A stretch of 64,000 nt of DNA from Buttiauxella sp049686335 (GTDB lineage: Bacteria > Pseudomonadota > Gammaproteobacteria > Enterobacterales > Enterobacteriaceae), in assembly GCF_049686335.1 (NCBI RefSeq), contig NZ_JBAVHX010000005.1, positions 1 to 64,000 on the forward strand, written 5' to 3'. Made by a program: the position numbers and the translations under genes. How positions within the stretch are numbered: the stretch's first letter is position 1; each line of letters starts with the position of its first letter. Positions 61,355 to 64,000 of this stretch are shown here, in pieces. Under the pieces are notes generated by a model, which was not told the DNA's origin, did no database searches, and saw nothing but the letters and a program-made list of their open reading frames with translations.

Positions 61355-62370
61355 GGTTTCACCGCCTGTTCTTGCCCGTTAAGACCTTGTCTCGACAGCG
61401 CAACATCGCGCAGAATCAGCCGCCCTTTGCGTTTGTTACCGCGTTCGTTCAACAGCACTGCGATAACAATCACCGCGCCTGAAATCGCCATTTGCCAGAA
61501 CGGGGAGACGCCAATCACTGGAAGCGCATTGTTGATTACCCCGAGGAATAGCGCCCCCAGCAAGCAACCGAATACGCGCCCAATGCCGCCCATGGTGCTG
61601 ATGCCGCCAATCACGCAAGCAGCGACGATTTGCAGTTCAAAACCATTCGCAACATCGACATACGCCACGGCAAAACGAGAAATCCACAGATAGCCGCAGA
61701 AGCCCGCCAGCGCGCCCGAAAGGCTGAAGCTGATGAACTGCATTTTCCCGGCGTTGATACCGGTGTAATACGCCGCAGTGGCGTTGCCGCCGGCGGTGTA
61801 CATCGCCCGTCCAGTGCGGCTGTAACGCAAGAAATAGCCGACCAACAACAGTGCCGCGACCGCACACCAGCTCAGCAGCGGCATTCCTAAAATCACCGCT
61901 CGCGGTAATCCTAAGAAATCGCTACTCATTTGGTGGGCGTTTATCCAGCCGCCATTGGAAAGCAGGAAGATAATTCCGCGATAAATACTCATGGTGCCGA
62001 GGGTGACGACAATCGCCGGGATCCCGAGTTTCCAGACCAGCAAACCATTGATGATGCCCATCACTAAACCCAGCACCGTTGCCAGCGAAAGTAATGCCCA
62101 GACGGGGATTTGCGGATAGTGGAAGTTGAGTAAGGCGACAATCATACCGGTGAGCGCCAGGTTTGCCGCCATCGACAAATCAATGCCTTTGGTCAGCAGC
62201 ACCATCATCTGGCCGAGGGCAAGAATGATAAGAATCGAGGTATCGTTAAACATCTCGACCAGGTTGCCAGGCGCCAGGAACGACGGCACACGGCTGCCAA
62301 TGCCCAGCACCATCAACAAGATGACGCCTGCGAGCAGAAATTCACGATGTTTGAGTAGGGTCTGCCACAT
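61351..62370 (-). CDS. ABC sugar transporter permease, rhamnose-type (RhaP-like)
   Basis: A 339-residue permease, paralogue of the previous one; VVTLGTMSIYRGIIFLLSNGGWINAHQM and IVAACVIGGISTMGGIGRVFG. The two would form the heterodimeric channel. The start overlaps the ATPase stop by one base. Confidence 0.88.
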   Translation of the reverse strand: MWQTLLKHREFLLAGVILLMVLGIGSRVPSFLAPGNLVEMFNDTSILIILALGQMMVLLTKGIDLSMAANLALTGMIVALLNFHYPQIPVWALLSLATVLGLVMGIINGLLVWKLGIPAIVVTLGTMSIYRGIIFLLSNGGWINAHQMSSDFLGLPRAVILGMPLLSWCAVAALLLVGYFLRYSRTGRAMYTAGGNATAAYYTGINAGKMQFISFSLSGALAGFCGYLWISRFAVAYVDVANGFELQIVAACVIGGISTMGGIGRVFGCLLGALFLGVINNALPVIGVSPFWQMAISGAVIVIAVLLNERGNKRKGRLILRDVALSRQGLNGQEQAVKP

Positions 62371-63881
62371 TATGCTGCCTCCTCATGCGAGCCGCTGGCG
62401 GCGCTGACGATCATTTCCGCCGTTGCTTCGCCTGCCTTATATTCGGCAACCATCAACCCTTCGTGCATCACGATAATGCGGTCAGCCATGCCCATCACTT
62501 CCGGCAGTTCAGACGACACCATAATCACCGCCAGACCGTGGCCGACCAGTTCAGACATAAACTGGTGCACCGCCGCTTTCGAGCCAATGTCGATGCCTTT
62601 GGTCGGTTCATCGAGAATGATCACCGTCGGCTGGGTAGCCAGCCATTTGCCGATCACCACTTTTTGCTGATTACCGCCAGAGAGCGTTTCAACCGGTTGT
62701 TTCCAGCTAAAGGCTTTCACCTGCAAGCGTTTGGCGTATTCATCCGCCAGTGCCCATTCACGCGCATCGTTTAAAACGCCACGCGGATTGAGTTTGCTGA
62801 GTTGCGGCAAGCTGATGTTTTGGTAGATAGGCAGTTCGATAATCGCGCCCTGCTTCTGGCGTTCTTCCGGTACGCAGACAATCCCGGCTTTGATGGCATC
62901 CGCAGGTTGGCGGAATTGCATCAACTGGTCGTTAAGCAAAATCTCACCGTGGGAAGGATGCGAAACGCCGGATAACGCCTGCATTAATTCGGTACGTCCA
63001 GCGCCGACTAAACCGTAGAACCCGAGGATTTCCCCTTTGCGCAACTGGAAGTTGATATGGGCAAACTCGGTTGGGTGGCAGAGATCTTTCACTTCGAGAA
63101 CCACATCACCGAGCTCGCAATTCACTTTCGGGAAGGCGTGCGTGATTTCGCGCCCGACCATCATGGTGACCATCTTGTCTTCAGTAATCTCGCTGATGTT
63201 CCCGGAGCTGATGTACACCCCGTCGCGCAAAATGGTGTAGTGATCGGCGATGGCAAAGATTTCGTCGAATTTATGCGAGATAAACAGAATGGCTTTACCT
63301 TCGCGTTTCAGACGTTCAACGATTTGATAAAACTCGACAATTTCATGCTGTGAAAGTGCAGCGGTGGGTTCATCGAGGATCACCACCTGAGCTTCAAACG
63401 ACAGCGCACGCGCAATCGCCACCATGTGTCGTTGGGCAATGCTGAGAGTTTTGAGTGTGGCGCGAGGATTAATTTGTACTTCAAGGCGCGTGAGGATTTC
63501 CTGCGCGCGTTGGTGCATCGCAGGCCAGTCGAGCTTTTTAAACAGCCCACGATAGATATAGTGGCCAACAAAAATATTCTCGGTGACGGTCAGTTCATCA
63601 AACAGCACCGTTTCCTGGTGGATAGCCGTAATACCGATTTTGTGTGCCGCTTCAGGGTTCGGCAGGGTTATCGGTATCGCTTTATATAGCAGTTCCCCTT
63701 CTTCGGGCTGATAAATCCCGGTCATGACTTTAACCAGAGTGGATTTACCTGCGCCGTTTTCACCGATAAGCGCCGTGACTTTTCCCGGCCACAAATCCAG
63801 GTGGACATTTTCGAGAGCGCGAACACCGGGGAAAACTTTGGTTATCCCCTTCAGGGACAGCAAGGGTGTAGTGAGTGTCAT
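62370..63881 (-). CDS. ABC sugar transporter ATP-binding protein, rhamnose-type
   Basis: A 503-residue protein with two ABC domains. First: Walker A GENGAGKST, weak signature LSIAQRH, Walker B VVILDEPTAALS. Second: degenerate Walker A GLVGAGRTE, good signature LSGGNQQK, Walker B VIILDEPTKGID. I prefer ATG 63881 (MTLTTPLLSLKG), which has GGAG at the right distance; ATG 63896 would add five residues. The binding-protein gene is expected beyond the right edge. Confidence 0.92.
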   Translation of the reverse strand: MTLTTPLLSLKGITKVFPGVRALENVHLDLWPGKVTALIGENGAGKSTLVKVMTGIYQPEEGELLYKAIPITLPNPEAAHKIGITAIHQETVLFDELTVTENIFVGHYIYRGLFKKLDWPAMHQRAQEILTRLEVQINPRATLKTLSIAQRHMVAIARALSFEAQVVILDEPTAALSQHEIVEFYQIVERLKREGKAILFISHKFDEIFAIADHYTILRDGVYISSGNISEITEDKMVTMMVGREITHAFPKVNCELGDVVLEVKDLCHPTEFAHINFQLRKGEILGFYGLVGAGRTELMQALSGVSHPSHGEILLNDQLMQFRQPADAIKAGIVCVPEERQKQGAIIELPIYQNISLPQLSKLNPRGVLNDAREWALADEYAKRLQVKAFSWKQPVETLSGGNQQKVVIGKWLATQPTVIILDEPTKGIDIGSKAAVHQFMSELVGHGLAVIMVSSELPEVMGMADRIIVMHEGLMVAEYKAGEATAEMIVSAASGSHEEAA

Positions 63882-63909
63882 GGTTTTATTCTCCATTGAA
63901 TCAGATCGC

Positions 63910-64000
63910 CCTCACCCCGGCCCTCTCCCCCAGGAGAGGGGGAAAAGAAGGTTCCCTCTCCCCTGGAGAGGGAGAACACCAATCTATCCCCTCTCCCTCA
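63910..64000. repeat. CCCTCTCC-type palindromes at the right edge
   Basis: CCCTCTCCCCCAGGAGAGGG, CCCTCTCCCCTGGAGAGGG and the start of a third unit lie upstream of the ATPase gene. They continue past the window, inside what should be the same operon. Confidence 0.8.

Overview
The window is chromosomal DNA of a member of the Enterobacteriaceae. The OmpR/EnvZ, GreB, Tex, Feo, Mal, Glp, Glg, Asd and Fdo proteins match their Escherichia coli counterparts in length and motifs, and the intergenic DNA carries ERIC, REP-like and CCCTCTCC-type palindromes. I do not assign a genus. CheV and an ABC-type rhamnose importer, both absent from E. coli K-12, show it is not K-12-like throughout.

Layout. (1) 1-3570 is an accessory region: the 3' end of an Rhs-type polymorphic toxin whose first ~47 residues look like VgrG, then a string of displaced Rhs tips and small membrane or lipoprotein genes that look like immunity genes. 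(2) 3807-14809 is conserved core: envZ-ompR, greB, tex, feoABC, bioH, gntX, nfuA. (3) 14901-36277 is carbohydrate and glycerol metabolism: malQ-malP and divergent malT, glpD and divergent glpE-glpG-glpR, and the five-gene glycogen operon glgB-glgX-glgC-glgA-glgP. (4) 36664-42742 holds asd, yhgN, the alpha-xyloside genes yicI-yicJ and selC (tRNA-Sec). (5) 42743-46957 is a second accessory stretch beyond selC: unknown proteins, a small lipoprotein, two decayed genes, an esterase and a MazEF/ChpB-type toxin-antitoxin pair. (6) 46991-53514 is the formate dehydrogenase-O locus (fdoG-fdoH-fdoI-fdhE with divergent fdhD). fdoG has an in-frame UGA with a well-formed SECIS hairpin, so it is a selenoprotein gene lying about 7 kb from selC. 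(7) 53634-64000 holds asr, cheV, a GntR/PTS/6-phospho-glycosidase operon and a rhamnose-related operon (ABC transporter, alcohol dehydrogenase, rhaM) that runs off the right edge.

How the genes work together. Maltodextrin phosphorylase and amylomaltase act under MalT. GlpR, encoded beside glpE and glpG, probably acts at tandem operators upstream of glpD. The glycogen genes form one overlapping transcription unit, with an ERIC element inserted between glgC and glgA. FdhD, FdhE and tRNA-Sec all serve FdoGHI. Compared with E. coli K-12, gntT, rtcBA/rtcR and gntUKR are missing from their usual places, the glp block is inverted between malT and glgP, and yhgN is joined directly to yicI-yicJ-selC.

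Most unusual: the Rhs tip array with a recurring CxxYxxC motif and its candidate immunity genes; the VgrG-Rhs hybrid reading frame; a 280-bp expanded ERIC element in the glpD-glpE gap; a 42-bp REP-type tandem array; and two adjacent decayed genes (a Spy-like small protein and a sigma-factor-like fragment).
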